A DNA stretch of 64,000 nt, taken from Streptomyces roseolus (GTDB lineage Bacteria; Actinomycetota; Actinomycetes; Streptomycetales; Streptomycetaceae). Made by a program: the position numbers and the translations under genes. The notes under the pieces were generated by a model, which saw only the letters and a list, made by a program, of their open reading frames with translations, was not told where the DNA came from and ran no database searches. Below, one piece after another: positions 54,901-62,212 of the stretch; position 1 is the first letter of the stretch; each line of letters begins with the position of its first letter. Location: NCBI RefSeq assembly GCF_014649855.1, contig NZ_BMTV01000008.1:141927-205926 (forward strand). The letters are read 5' to 3'.

Positions 54901-57686
54901 CCACGACCTACGAGTACAACGAACTCGGCAAGCAGACCGTCCGGACACTGACCTCGGCCGGCGGTTCGTCGAACCGGACCATGAGCTGGTCCTACTTCCC
55001 CGACGGCAAGCTGAGGTCCAAGTCGGACGACGGCGTGCCTGTGGGCAGCGCGGTCGTGCTGGTCGACAACTCGGACACCCAGAACACTTCCGCTACTGGG
55101 ACGTGGACCAGTGCCGACCTGACTGGGCAACAGGGCTATGACCACAAGGTTCACGCTGCCGGCACCGGTACGGACACCTTCGACTGGACGCTCAACATCC
55201 CTAAGGAAGGCTCTTACACCGCCTATGTCAAGTACCCCAGGGTCGCTGGGGCGACGACGACGGCGAAATACAAGGTGACGCACTCCGGCGGCACCACTGA
55301 AAAGACCGTCGACCAAGCCGTCGGCTCCGGTACTTGGGTGAGCCTCGGTTCGTACACCTTCGCTCAGGGCAACAGCGCCCGACTCCGGCTGTCCGAGAAC
55401 AGTGCGGGGGCGGTCGTCGCCGATGGTGTCAAGCTCGTTCGCGATGTCACAGGAGAGGCTGACAACGAGAAGAAGACCTTCACCTACGCCTACGACGCCA
55501 ACAGCAACCTGACCTCGATCGACGACACCTCGTCCGGTGCCAAGATTGATGCGTACACCATCAGTTACACCGGACTGAACCAGGTTCAGCGGGTGACTGA
55601 GGCACTCGCCGGCCAGGAGAAGAAGTCCACCTCTTACAGCTACGACGCCAACGGTCAGGTGGAGACGGTCACGCATCCTGATCAGTTCTCCGAGTACACC
55701 TACGATCTGCGGGAGCTGGTCAAGTCGGTTTCCGTCGGCAAGTCGTCGACCGACGCCAACCCGAAGGTCACCGGATACACCTACACCGATCGCGGTCAGA
55801 AGCTGCGGGAGACAAAGGCTAACGGCAACACGGTCGACTACACCTACTACCTCAGCGCGGCCCTCAGGACCCAGACCGAGAAGAAGGCCAACGGCACCCT
55901 GGTCTCCACACACACCTACGCCTACGACGCCAACGGCAACAAGACGCAGGACGTGGCGAAGAAGATGAACGCCGACAACCACGCGGCGTACCTCGACTCC
56001 ACCACCGACTACACCTACGACCCCGCCAACCGCCTCGCCAAGTCGGTCAAGACGGGCAACGGCGCGGGCACGGAGGTCTACATCCACGACGACAATGCCA
56101 ACGTCATCAGCCAGACGGTCAAGGGGACGTCCACGACGTTCGCCTACGATCGGAACCGGCTGCTGAGCGCGACCACGTCGGGCGTGTCCGCGAGCTACAC
56201 CTACGATCCGTTCGGCCGCCTGGAGTCCGTAGCCAGCGGTGGGCAGGTCATCGAGCGGACCGTGTACGACGGCTTCGACCATGTCGTCGAGAGCGGCAGG
56301 TTCGACGGCAGCTCCATGAAGACCACGAAGTACGCCTTCGACCCGCTCGACCGCACCGTCTCAAAGACGGCCGACGGCAAGACCACCGACTTCACCTACC
56401 TCGGTCTGTCCAACGAGGTACTCAACGAAGAGGTTGCCGGCGTCCTGACCAAGTCGTACCAGTACAGCCCGTGGGGTGAGCGGCTTTCCCAGGTCAAGCA
56501 CAACTCGGACGGCACCACCGAGGACGGCTACTACGGGTACAACAGCCACACCGATGTGGAGACCCTGACCACGAAGGACGGCGACACCAAGGCGACGTAC
56601 GGCTACACCGCTTACGGCAGCGATGACACGCCTGAGTTCACTGGAATCGACACTCCAGTAGCCGCCGATCCCACCAAGGAGGTCTATAACCCCTATCGCT
56701 TCAACTCCAAGCGGTGGGACGCTCAGTCGGGCACCTACGACATGGGTTTCCGCGACTACTCCCCGGGGCTCAATCGCTTCACCACCCGAGACATGTACAA
56801 CGGGGCTCTGGCCGACATGGACCTCGGTGCGGACCCGTACACCGGTAATCGATACGCTTTCACAGGTGGAAACCCCATCAGTGGCGTAGAGATCGATGGT
56901 CACGTCGCCTGTGAAACGGGCATCGGCCCGGGTTGCATGGACCAGACGAGCGACCGGATACGCACGGGTTCGACCGGAGGGGGCCTCGGCTTCGCGTTCC
57001 TCCTAGGCAAGGTGCTCGACCTGCTCACCGTGTGGTCCAGCAGCCCTTCGGGGGGTGGCGGAGGCGGTACTACGACGTCGCAGAACGCTTCTTGTCACCA
57101 GCAGAACGGTGGAAGGGCAGAGGACTACGGTCAGCTGGATTCGCTGGGCCGCCCTTCTGGAATCAGCATGTGCGTCGACAAGGCATTTCTGGCTTCGCAT
57201 GTCGGGTCCAAGGCGAACGTGAAGAAGACGAAGGGGTACTTCTGGGCCAAGGGGTTCGCCGATCACTGGGGGTACGATTCCAGCAAGAAGATCAACGCCT
57301 GTCACCTGTTTGCCGACATCCTGGGTGGTGATGGAGAGCGGCCGGAGAATCTGTCCGCTTGCTCCAGGTCTGCGAACACCTACACGCGAGGCCGGGACCG
57401 TCAGGTGCCCAACATGCGCTACTTCGAACGACAGGTGAAGCAGTACGCCAGTGATGGGTACACGGTTCTCTACAAGGTGACCCCTATGTACAGCGGCACT
57501 CGCACTGTCCCGTTCCGGTACGACTTGAGCGCGGAATTGTGGAACCAGGACGGGAAGCCCGCTGGCACTCTCTTCAATGATCTGGTCATGAATGACCTGG
57601 ACATTTCTGCGGGAGGGGGATTCAATCTGGGGACCCAGTGGGACTTCGGCACCCAGATGCCAGTCCCGACAGGGAGCATGCCATGA
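48987..57686 (+). CDS. Secreted Rhs/YD-repeat polymorphic toxin with nuclease tip
   Basis: This protein has 2,899 residues. The order is: signal peptide (cleavage after about residue 28, QAAYA); a DNRLRE-type domain (about 330-650) interrupted by a golvesin-like carbohydrate-binding module (460-570); a fibronectin-like stretch; a second DNRLRE domain (760-950); an Ig-like domain; the Rhs entry region (about 1085-1190, NSLGMEKFYSYTGKNTG); YD repeats (1440-2420) containing a second golvesin-like module (2020-2155); the conserved Rhs core (2570-2640, RFNSKRWDAQSGTYDMGFRD); and a variable tip of 260 residues. The tip resembles DNA/RNA non-specific endonucleases of the NS_2 type (INACHLFADILGGDGERPENLS). 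The GTG at 48987 has aaaggt upstream. The last third has looser codon bias than its neighbours. Confidence 0.88.
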   Translation: MKVPHRRFLSCLVVSAVAGTLLPQAAYAAQPSSSTDDGPGVFDTIAGWFSEDDEETTEPPVGGALEIPSREKLPKGEKLPKAKRVKELTAKRTSQARYWQLSDGRIEAELTAVPTSYRSGKSWKPVETTVRATQDKGFDFANTANTGKSWFGSDAEKFMRFEAESGGAVTFGLSGAGALKPEAKGDRVLYKDAVAGADLSYRVGNGQVKEDIVLTERPAGPVSFTFTLDTEGGLTPKTREDGSVAFFGEVPGTPVMVIPAPYMTDAKKDPQSVTGGTYSTAVTQKLSRDTDGKGWKLTLTPDAKWLAAKERQYPVVIDPTITITPLASASEDTMVLSDQPGVNFNNTWKLSVGKTDTGIARSLIKFPLNEIPAGVKVDAARLSLYYDQSHTTNGNTVALEAHRATGSWSEAGTTPATWSNTSALVGELSGTTVALDDGDAGTAAVGEWPRGTTTGGAATNDDYAYNKNALTGESYTWQPRVPESDTYRVDVHYPAAADAATAAPYTVTHNGGTKNYTVNQTGTGGVWKTLDAAELSFAKGTAGKIVLGDTGSATTRTLADSVRLVNPAEITKAAWDYNKWHDFPVADTVQKWVSGTAANHGFVLKAKDESATAPTGGPRYEAADGNAYGGETSTYPRLTVTYGAVGTSLNSPTVVHSTGPELSWPAYANVSGDTGLDIVEYQLHRSTQQVFTPSAATLIAPIPTGTTAYTDTTAVPTPDSSSSEIGKSYYYQLAVKTKNGQLLGSPTRIVGIPKAGRTMRIIQAGQVDTTLSSQQPTVNHDGLVSGKAQTWLSVGNNSGTYGKTRAVLKFPTTAIPTTATVLENKMYMWGAETTSTTNGAIYELHSLTRDFTETQATWNNANSTTPWTTAGGDFSATVSDTVPQITDEVGRHWWDATGLMQSWVKTPTNNKGVLVKLKDETTAGPQERTLFLSAEASDPQLRPYMQVIYVDSTTEDTYYAPTTPARMTPNTTYTVEFTVTNTTPAAWAAGERELSYTWKLPDGTDVTTGGNQLKTAIPALLPGKSATIQAKVATPINSDSGNKRNEYVLGWDVRKISDGSWLSAGTGGIPSLKQNVAVEDPTSNSLGMEKFYSYTGKNTGAGSTVMNNLASGNSVWQYNAFTNPGRGLSTFARFAYNSQDTSDTVAGHGWSMQAAGPIRLGAPLDFHPNPNPTEIRLPDGDGTTHVFRKQADSTWKAPAGVHYKVTMKAGLDCKPTKDPVPDAWTFTRPDGTRFLFGCDGYMTSTVDKNGNTQTFTYEERKSNNKPTKFLTYITDPAGRQTLTVDYYKKGDASYEYINDLGAKVTGSNLTNTKIYDHVKSMTDISGRKISFYYTDKGLLGQITDGIGSSQPKDFRFTYDATQGNKNVKLVKATDPRGNATQLAYYAPQVGDDPRYHWWTKTITDRLQGATSFTYAANATNTKFTDTKVTDAEAHTTDYVSDDFGRPVQTTNAKSQTTKMSWDADNNVTYLEEANGAKTAYCYDQKTGYPLWSRDAENNKAGVPAPAECAPGTYPASSQRYSYQTRLDGYSADLSTKTSPEGRQWQFSYDAYGNLKTVTDPKGVATTSVAGDYTTTYEYDAYGQQTKATDANGNPTTFGGFGPTGYPATITDALNKSTSFVYDARGQVSEVTDALGKRTTQTYDTFGRPLVRSVPKDQSAGVLITTPAPAYDANDNVVTSTAPNGAVSTAVYDAADQVKEATAPKDSATSEERRTGFAYDKVGNLVASTEAKGSLTTADPNDYRTTSFYDEIYQLTSVVNSAGDRISYQYDNVGNVTTVVDPKKNETSDTTDYTSKTAYDLNHRVTTVTDAAGKTTGRSYDKDSLVVSTTDAENNTTEVTYDERGNKTQIKVPYTGSSPSITYRTTKYEYDQVGNPTKVITPRGVDTVAADDFTARTEYDALNRPVKQFQPFDPADTRYNKADVYTETAYDAVGRVAKTSLPPSEGETVRNDTTYSYFDNGWPRSSTDPWDITTTYEYNELGKQTVRTLTSAGGSSNRTMSWSYFPDGKLRSKSDDGVPVGSAVVLVDNSDTQNTSATGTWTSADLTGQQGYDHKVHAAGTGTDTFDWTLNIPKEGSYTAYVKYPRVAGATTTAKYKVTHSGGTTEKTVDQAVGSGTWVSLGSYTFAQGNSARLRLSENSAGAVVADGVKLVRDVTGEADNEKKTFTYAYDANSNLTSIDDTSSGAKIDAYTISYTGLNQVQRVTEALAGQEKKSTSYSYDANGQVETVTHPDQFSEYTYDLRELVKSVSVGKSSTDANPKVTGYTYTDRGQKLRETKANGNTVDYTYYLSAALRTQTEKKANGTLVSTHTYAYDANGNKTQDVAKKMNADNHAAYLDSTTDYTYDPANRLAKSVKTGNGAGTEVYIHDDNANVISQTVKGTSTTFAYDRNRLLSATTSGVSASYTYDPFGRLESVASGGQVIERTVYDGFDHVVESGRFDGSSMKTTKYAFDPLDRTVSKTADGKTTDFTYLGLSNEVLNEEVAGVLTKSYQYSPWGERLSQVKHNSDGTTEDGYYGYNSHTDVETLTTKDGDTKATYGYTAYGSDDTPEFTGIDTPVAADPTKEVYNPYRFNSKRWDAQSGTYDMGFRDYSPGLNRFTTRDMYNGALADMDLGADPYTGNRYAFTGGNPISGVEIDGHVACETGIGPGCMDQTSDRIRTGSTGGGLGFAFLLGKVLDLLTVWSSSPSGGGGGGTTTSQNASCHQQNGGRAEDYGQLDSLGRPSGISMCVDKAFLASHVGSKANVKKTKGYFWAKGFADHWGYDSSKKINACHLFADILGGDGERPENLSACSRSANTYTRGRDRQVPNMRYFERQVKQYASDGYTVLYKVTPMYSGTRTVPFRYDLSAELWNQDGKPAGTLFNDLVMNDLDISAGGGFNLGTQWDFGTQMPVPTGSMP
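56222..56903 (+). repeat. Rhs core segment, copy 1 (in the full-length gene)
   Basis: About 682 bp encode the end of the YD repeats and the Rhs core. It is homologous to copy 2 at 58517-59200, with long identical runs such as 41 bp at 56364-56404. Similarity stops exactly where the variable tip begins. Confidence 0.85.
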
Positions 57687-57715
57687 TGATCGGCGACAAG
57701 GAAGGGAGCCCCTCG

Positions 57716-58294
57716 ATGGATGCGCTCAGGCGGCTGATGCCGCCTCATGAAGGCGCGGGTGAAGTGGTTGACTGGCCGCGCGTAGAGCGGGCGTGGGGTC
57801 TACGGTTCCCCACGGACTTCAAGGAGTTTGCCGCGGTTTACGGGGCAGGCTCGATGGATAGTCACCTCAGCCTGATGGTGCCGGAAATCTCCGCCGAGGG
57901 TCGCCCGTACGGGGAGATGGAAGAGGAAACCCTGCTCGCCCAGGACGAGTGGGACGACGACGCCGTGGCGAAGCCCGAGGGAGTGACAGCAGGCGCGGAA
58001 TCTCTCCTTACTTGGGGAGTGAGTGCAGGCGCGGATCTGCTGTGCTGGCTTGCCCAGGACGAAAATCCGGATCTGTGGCCGGTGGTGGTACGTATCCACT
58101 CAAAGGACGAGTGGGTTCTCTACCCCTGCGGAATGGCCGAATTCCTGCGCAGGCTCATCGTGGATGACTTCGACGACTATCCACTCTCCCTGGAGCTTAA
58201 TTCCGGCCATGCCTCTCCCAGGTTCCTGACGCATGCGGAACAGCGACGAATCAGGGAGTCCGGCAGGAATCCATGGGAAGGGATTATCGATTAG
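57716..58294 (+). CDS. SUKH (SMI1/KNR4) immunity protein for the Rhs tip
   Basis: The 192-residue acidic protein has the SUKH pattern: VERAWGLRFPTDFKEFAAVYGAG at the start, LLTWGVSAGADLLCWLAQDE in the middle and WVLYPCGMAEFLRRLI towards the end. SUKH proteins are the commonest immunity partners of nuclease-tipped polymorphic toxins. It follows the Rhs gene directly. The ATG at 57716 has a strong ribosome site (ggaaggga). An earlier ATG at 57683 overlaps the Rhs stop codon and would add 11 residues by coupling. GC content is lower than the core genome. Confidence 0.82.
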   Translation: MDALRRLMPPHEGAGEVVDWPRVERAWGLRFPTDFKEFAAVYGAGSMDSHLSLMVPEISAEGRPYGEMEEETLLAQDEWDDDAVAKPEGVTAGAESLLTWGVSAGADLLCWLAQDENPDLWPVVVRIHSKDEWVLYPCGMAEFLRRLIVDDFDDYPLSLELNSGHASPRFLTHAEQRRIRESGRNPWEGIID

Positions 58295-58338
58295 AAGCCT
58301 GCTGAATCGAGCCGCAGGAATTTCTCTCGTATCCTTCA

Positions 58339-58369
58339 TCGGCGACTTCACTGAATTCGGAGTCGCCGA
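58339..58369 (+). terminator. Hairpin downstream of the first immunity gene
   Basis: A perfect 9-bp stem (58339-58347 with 58361-58369) has a 13-nt AT-rich loop. It could be part of the transcription end. Confidence 0.45.
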
Positions 58370-58470
58370 CCCTGGACCCTGATCCCATTAACCGGGTGAC
58401 TGATTGTCAACACAGTGGCGCCCTTCTGACTGACCTCGGTGACCATGCGGTGAGGGACTGGATCCGAAGC

Positions 58471-58504
58471 GGGCCCGGGTAGGCGAAGACGCTTACCCGG
58501 GCCC
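58471..58504 (+). terminator. Long hairpin separating the Rhs-immunity pair from the orphan cassette
   Basis: Fifteen bases each side with one mismatch (58471-58485 and 58490-58504, loop AAGA) form a very stable stem. Homology to the Rhs core starts 12 bases later. Confidence 0.7.
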
Positions 58505-59971
58505 GTGCTCCGTCAGGAGTCCGTCACCGGCGGTGGCCAGGTCGTCGAACGCTCGGTCTACGACGGCTTCGACCATGTCGTCGAGTCCCAGAAGAGGGAC
58601 GACGCGGGCTCGCTGAAGTCCACCACGTACACCTTCGACCCGCTCGACCGCACGGCGTCCAAGACGGCCGACGGCAAGACCACCGACTTCACCTACCTCG
58701 GCCTGTCGTCCGAGGTGCTCAACGAAGAAGTCGTCGGCGAGCTGACGAAGTCGTACCAGTACAGCCCGTGGGGCGAGCGTCTCTCCCAGGTCAAGCACAA
58801 CACCGACGGCACCAGCGAGGACGGCTACTACGGCTACAACTCGCACACCGACGTCGAGACGCTGACCGACAAGGACGGCAACTCCAAGGCCACCTACGGC
58901 TACACCGCCTACGGGTCCGACGACGCGTCCGAGTTCACCGGTATCGACAAGCCCGACGCCGGCGACCCGGCCAAGGAGGCCTACAACCCCTACCGCTACA
59001 ACTCGAAGCGGTGGGACTCCCATGCCGGTACCTACGACATGGGCTTCCGGGACTACAACCCCGGTCTCAACCGGTTCACCAGCCGGGACATGTACAACGG
59101 TGCCCTCGCGGACATGGAGCTCGGTTCCGATCCGTACACCGGAAACCGTTACGCCTTCACCGGCGGAAACCCCACGAGTTTCGTCGAGCTGGACGGTCAC
59201 ATATTCGGCTGCGACTGGTGCGGTGACGTCCTCGACACGATCGGAGATGTCGCCACCGGCACCGTGAAGAAGGCGGGGGGCGGCTGGAAGACCGTCGCCG
59301 ACACCTTCCTCACGGGAATCGGCTGGTACAACGAGACGGCCCCCAACGGGTACGAGTCCGAGTACACGGGCAACCCCGGCAAGGGACGGCTCGTCGAGCC
59401 CGACGGGCAGTGGGACTGGGTTGGGGGAACCACGCTTTTCCCGTTCCAGCAGGAATACTGCGAAGACGACGAAAGCGTGGTCTTCTATCAGGCTCTCGAC
59501 AAGTACGACCGGGCACAGGGGGCGCGGGCCTGCCTCAACTCCGGCGACTTCAGCTGGGAGAGTGGAGAGAACAAGGTCGTCAAGGGAAATCCCGACTCCA
59601 TGATCAAGGGAACTCAGGTCCCGCGGCCCATGCGGAACTTCCCCGAGACCGTGACCCCTGGTTTCAAGTCCGGTCAGGACATGAACCGCGGTCACCTTTT
59701 GGGAAACCAGCTGGGTGGTAGCGGTACCGAGATGCGGAACCTCGTCAGCTTGTACGCCACGCCCAATCAGAGGGTGATGGCGCCGTACGAGAACCAGGTT
59801 GCCGACATGGTGGCCAAGGGGCAGACGGTCTACTACGAGGTGACCGCCAACTATACGGGGATGAACGCCGTCCCCGACAGCCTGACCATCAGGTGGTTGA
59901 ACCTGGACACGGGAGAAATGCCGCACGATCCCATCACGATCTGGAACACACCGACGGGGCTCAAGCCGTAG
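58505..59971 (+). CDS. Orphan Rhs core fragment with alternative nuclease tip
   Basis: This 488-residue frame starts inside the hairpin with GTG but has no ribosome site, signal peptide or promoter. Residues about 5-232 repeat the last part of the full-length Rhs core (VYDGFDHVVES to YAFTGGNP). The rest is a different tip, again of the NS_2 nuclease type (DMNRGHLLGNQLGGSGTEMRNLVSLYATPNQ, then YENQVADMVAKGQTVYYEV). This is the structure of a silent Rhs tip: not expressed on its own, but able to replace the active tip by recombination through the shared core. It is intact, without frameshifts, which suggests selection. Confidence 0.82.
   Translation: MLRQESVTGGGQVVERSVYDGFDHVVESQKRDDAGSLKSTTYTFDPLDRTASKTADGKTTDFTYLGLSSEVLNEEVVGELTKSYQYSPWGERLSQVKHNTDGTSEDGYYGYNSHTDVETLTDKDGNSKATYGYTAYGSDDASEFTGIDKPDAGDPAKEAYNPYRYNSKRWDSHAGTYDMGFRDYNPGLNRFTSRDMYNGALADMELGSDPYTGNRYAFTGGNPTSFVELDGHIFGCDWCGDVLDTIGDVATGTVKKAGGGWKTVADTFLTGIGWYNETAPNGYESEYTGNPGKGRLVEPDGQWDWVGGTTLFPFQQEYCEDDESVVFYQALDKYDRAQGARACLNSGDFSWESGENKVVKGNPDSMIKGTQVPRPMRNFPETVTPGFKSGQDMNRGHLLGNQLGGSGTEMRNLVSLYATPNQRVMAPYENQVADMVAKGQTVYYEVTANYTGMNAVPDSLTIRWLNLDTGEMPHDPITIWNTPTGLKP
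58517..59200 (+). repeat. Rhs core segment, copy 2 (in the orphan cassette)
   Basis: About 684 bp are homologous to 56222-56903 in direct orientation, offset by roughly 2.3 kb. Recombination between the copies would delete tip 1 with its immunity gene and attach tip 2. Confidence 0.85.
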
Positions 59972-60055
59972 GTCGGTAAGCTGGATCATCGGAGGTGCAG
60001 GCGGACATCGATCCTGATGTCCGTCTGCACCCTCCCTCCCGTGAAAGGTCTTTAC

Positions 60056-60568
60056 ATGTGGGTGCAGCGTATATTCGAATTCACCGACTGGGAGCCATCG
60101 GCGCACTCCGTCGACTGGATGGCGGTCGAAGAGGAGCTTCGTGTTCCTCTGCCGGCAGACTTCAAGCAGCTGTGTGAAGGTTTCGGCGGAGGGACCTTCT
60201 GTGACTCCGTAGCTTTTTACGGCAATATGGAAGGGCCTCATTTCGATTTCCTCCTGCCATGGCGAGTGCCCTTTCCCCTTCCTGTGGGAAGCGGTCGGTA
60301 TCAGGAGTACACGCCGGGCGGAAAGGGGTACATCAAATGGGCCTCGACGGAATGGGGGGCTGAATATTGCTGGCTTGTCGACGCGCAGCAGCCCGGTATC
60401 TCTCCCGTCCTTGCGCGGGGCGAAGCCGGCGAGTGGTGCGAGTACGACATGTCGACGTCGGAATTTCTCTACAGGGTCCTGGCAGACAAGGACTTCCAAC
60501 CGTTCGGAATCGCCCGGTACGGCCTCGACCCGACGTTCCAGCCGGGCCCCGGGGCTCACGGCGGCTGA
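60056..60568 (+). CDS. SUKH (SMI1/KNR4) immunity protein for the orphan tip
   Basis: The 170-residue protein shares the SUKH fold with the first immunity gene but only distantly. It has VEEELRVPLPADFKQLCEGFGGGTF, GYIKWASTEWGAEYCWLVDA and FLYRVLADKDFQPF. It has its own ribosome site (gaaagg, eight bases before the ATG at 60056), so unlike the orphan toxin it could be translated separately and protect against sister cells carrying tip 2. The frame extends to 60017 without support. Confidence 0.8.
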   Translation: MWVQRIFEFTDWEPSAHSVDWMAVEEELRVPLPADFKQLCEGFGGGTFCDSVAFYGNMEGPHFDFLLPWRVPFPLPVGSGRYQEYTPGGKGYIKWASTEWGAEYCWLVDAQQPGISPVLARGEAGEWCEYDMSTSEFLYRVLADKDFQPFGIARYGLDPTFQPGPGAHGG

Positions 60569-60582
60569 CGGGGGCAAGGAAG

Positions 60583-61230
60583 GTGTCGGCGCAGCAGCAA
60601 AGCACGGGCCGCGGACTGAGAATCGTCGCATGGGTGCTGGTTCCTCTGGGGCTGGTCCTGGTGCTGGGCGCCGTGGGAGGGATCGTGCGCGGCGGTGGCC
60701 TGGAAGGCGAGCGGATCACTGTCGGGGGCGACGCGATGCGACCCACGTACAGTCCTGGCGAGCGGCTGACCGTCATGCGGGTCGGTGAAGGGGAGATACG
60801 CCGGGGCGACGTCGTCCTCGTCAGCGTGCCCGGTAGGTACGGGAACGCGCCGGCCCTGCAGCGGGTGATCGGCCTGGGCGGGGACCACGTGGAGTCCCGT
60901 GACGGTGTGCGGGTCGCGGTGAACGGCAAACGGATCGACGAGCCGTACGTGATGCGCGACCCGCTCGGTTCGACAGGCTCACCGTATGACGTGACCGTGC
61001 CGGAGGGGCGCTTGTTCCTGCTGGGCGACAACCGGCCCGTCGCGAACGACTCGCGCTACTTCCTCGACGAGCAGTCGGGCAGCGTCGCGGCCTCCGACGT
61101 GCGCGGCCGTATCCGAGCCGAAGGGGCCGTGCCGCTGGCGCTGTGGGCAACAGTGGCCTTCGGAGCCCTGCTCGCACTGGTCGGGATCGGATCGGGAGTC
61201 CGGGGGTACGTGACCAGGCAGCGCCCCTGA
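60583..61230 (+). CDS. Signal-peptidase-I-like protein lacking the catalytic dyad
   Basis: The 215-residue S26-type protein has an N-terminal membrane helix (IVAWVLVPLGLVLVLGAVGGIV) and a C-terminal one (LWATVAFGALLALVGIGSG). The conserved boxes are there, but the catalytic Ser of the GxSMxPT box is Ala51 (GGDAMRPTYSPGERL). The general-base Lys of the KRVIG box is Gln93 (LQRVIGLGGDHV). Box E is intact (LLGDNRPVANDSRYF). It is therefore probably a non-proteolytic homologue. It follows the second immunity gene by 14 bp and may be co-transcribed with it. The purine-rich region before the GTG is a poor ribosome site. Confidence 0.82.
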   Translation: MSAQQQSTGRGLRIVAWVLVPLGLVLVLGAVGGIVRGGGLEGERITVGGDAMRPTYSPGERLTVMRVGEGEIRRGDVVLVSVPGRYGNAPALQRVIGLGGDHVESRDGVRVAVNGKRIDEPYVMRDPLGSTGSPYDVTVPEGRLFLLGDNRPVANDSRYFLDEQSGSVAASDVRGRIRAEGAVPLALWATVAFGALLALVGIGSGVRGYVTRQRP

Positions 61231-61278
61231 CGCGGCGTGACGACATGGTCCGTGGCTTGCTCCGGATCTTGCGGGAGG

Positions 61279-61306
61279 GTCCGCCGACGGAGTCGGCGGA
61301 CTCTTT
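61279..61306 (+). terminator. Terminator after the signal-peptidase-like gene
   Basis: A perfect 10-bp stem (61279-61288 with 61292-61301) around GGA is followed by TCTTT. From here to 61681 I see no supportable gene; the short ORFs have non-Streptomyces codon bias. Confidence 0.8.
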
Positions 61307-61681
61307 CGGCTTTCGGGGCAGGCAGTGGGCCGGACGCAAGGATCCTGCGACAGCGTTGTGCGGTCTTCCAGCGTCCTCGGCGGTCTCGCCGTGGAGATCA
61401 TCGGGCGGGTGAGCGGTGGTGAGCCCCCCGGCGCCGGCCTCCGATCACCGGGGGACCCTGATCCCCAGCCGTTGATGCGCGTTCCGCTGTCGCCCGCCGA
61501 CTGCGTTCGGTACCGCCTGTGGGCCTGTGTCCCGGTGCTGCACGGCAGGCCTGATCCATGTGGATGTGGCGGTGATCACAGTGCGAAGCCGTGATGATCC
61601 CTGTGCCCGTTCCGCTGGATTCCGCGAGGACCACGGAGGACCGGTGACCGTGCCGGTTCGCGTACGAGGGGTGGGGAAACG

Positions 61682-62134
61682 ATGGACCGCGTCAGTCGGA
61701 CGCTGCGAGCTTCCGAGATGAGTGGGTACGCCGCCGAGTTCGTCTCCCGCGCGACGGCGAGGACGCGCTTGCCGCTGGACTACTCGGTGGCCAGCCTGCG
61801 CATCGTGGACCGGGTGGTGGACGGGCTGCGACGGACGACCGACGACCCTTCCGTCGTCTGGCAGTCACTGCAGGGTCTTGGCGCGTACGCCGGTGAGGTG
61901 TTCGTTCGCGGATTCGGGGCGCGCTGGGTCGACTTCGACGAGGAGACCTACCGGCTCTTCCAGCAGCCGGTCGGCGTGCGCGGCACGGACGGGCGGGCGT
62001 GGAACCCGTTGGGCAAGGTCGTGAACCGCTTCGAGCTGGGCGCCGCGGAGTCCGTGCACGAACTCTCCTTCCTCTTCCCGAGGCGAGTCCGGACCTCCCC
62101 GCTCATGGGGTGTGCCGGCGGACGCGTAAGGTAG
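61682..62134 (+). CDS. Uncharacterised protein
   Basis: I do not recognise this 150-residue protein. It is soluble, Arg-rich and mostly alpha/beta. The central LQGLGAYAGEVFVRGFGARWVDF followed by NPLGKVVNRFELG has the look of a compact conserved domain (Y-x-GEV then RWV and PLGKV). The ATG follows a G-rich stretch (ggggtgggga). It stands upstream of an ECF sigma factor on the same strand. Confidence 0.5.
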   Translation: MDRVSRTLRASEMSGYAAEFVSRATARTRLPLDYSVASLRIVDRVVDGLRRTTDDPSVVWQSLQGLGAYAGEVFVRGFGARWVDFDEETYRLFQQPVGVRGTDGRAWNPLGKVVNRFELGAAESVHELSFLFPRRVRTSPLMGCAGGRVR

Positions 62135-62212
62135 CGGGCCGGGAAGGGGCCGACGGCGCCATCAGTTGCCGCGTTCCCGGACGACATCACTCAGGAAGAC
62201 CGACTGGCACCG

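Noticed and set aside
61325..61594. 89-codon plus-strand ORF after the signal-peptidase-like gene
   Set aside because: There is no ribosome site, poor codon bias and no recognisable motif.
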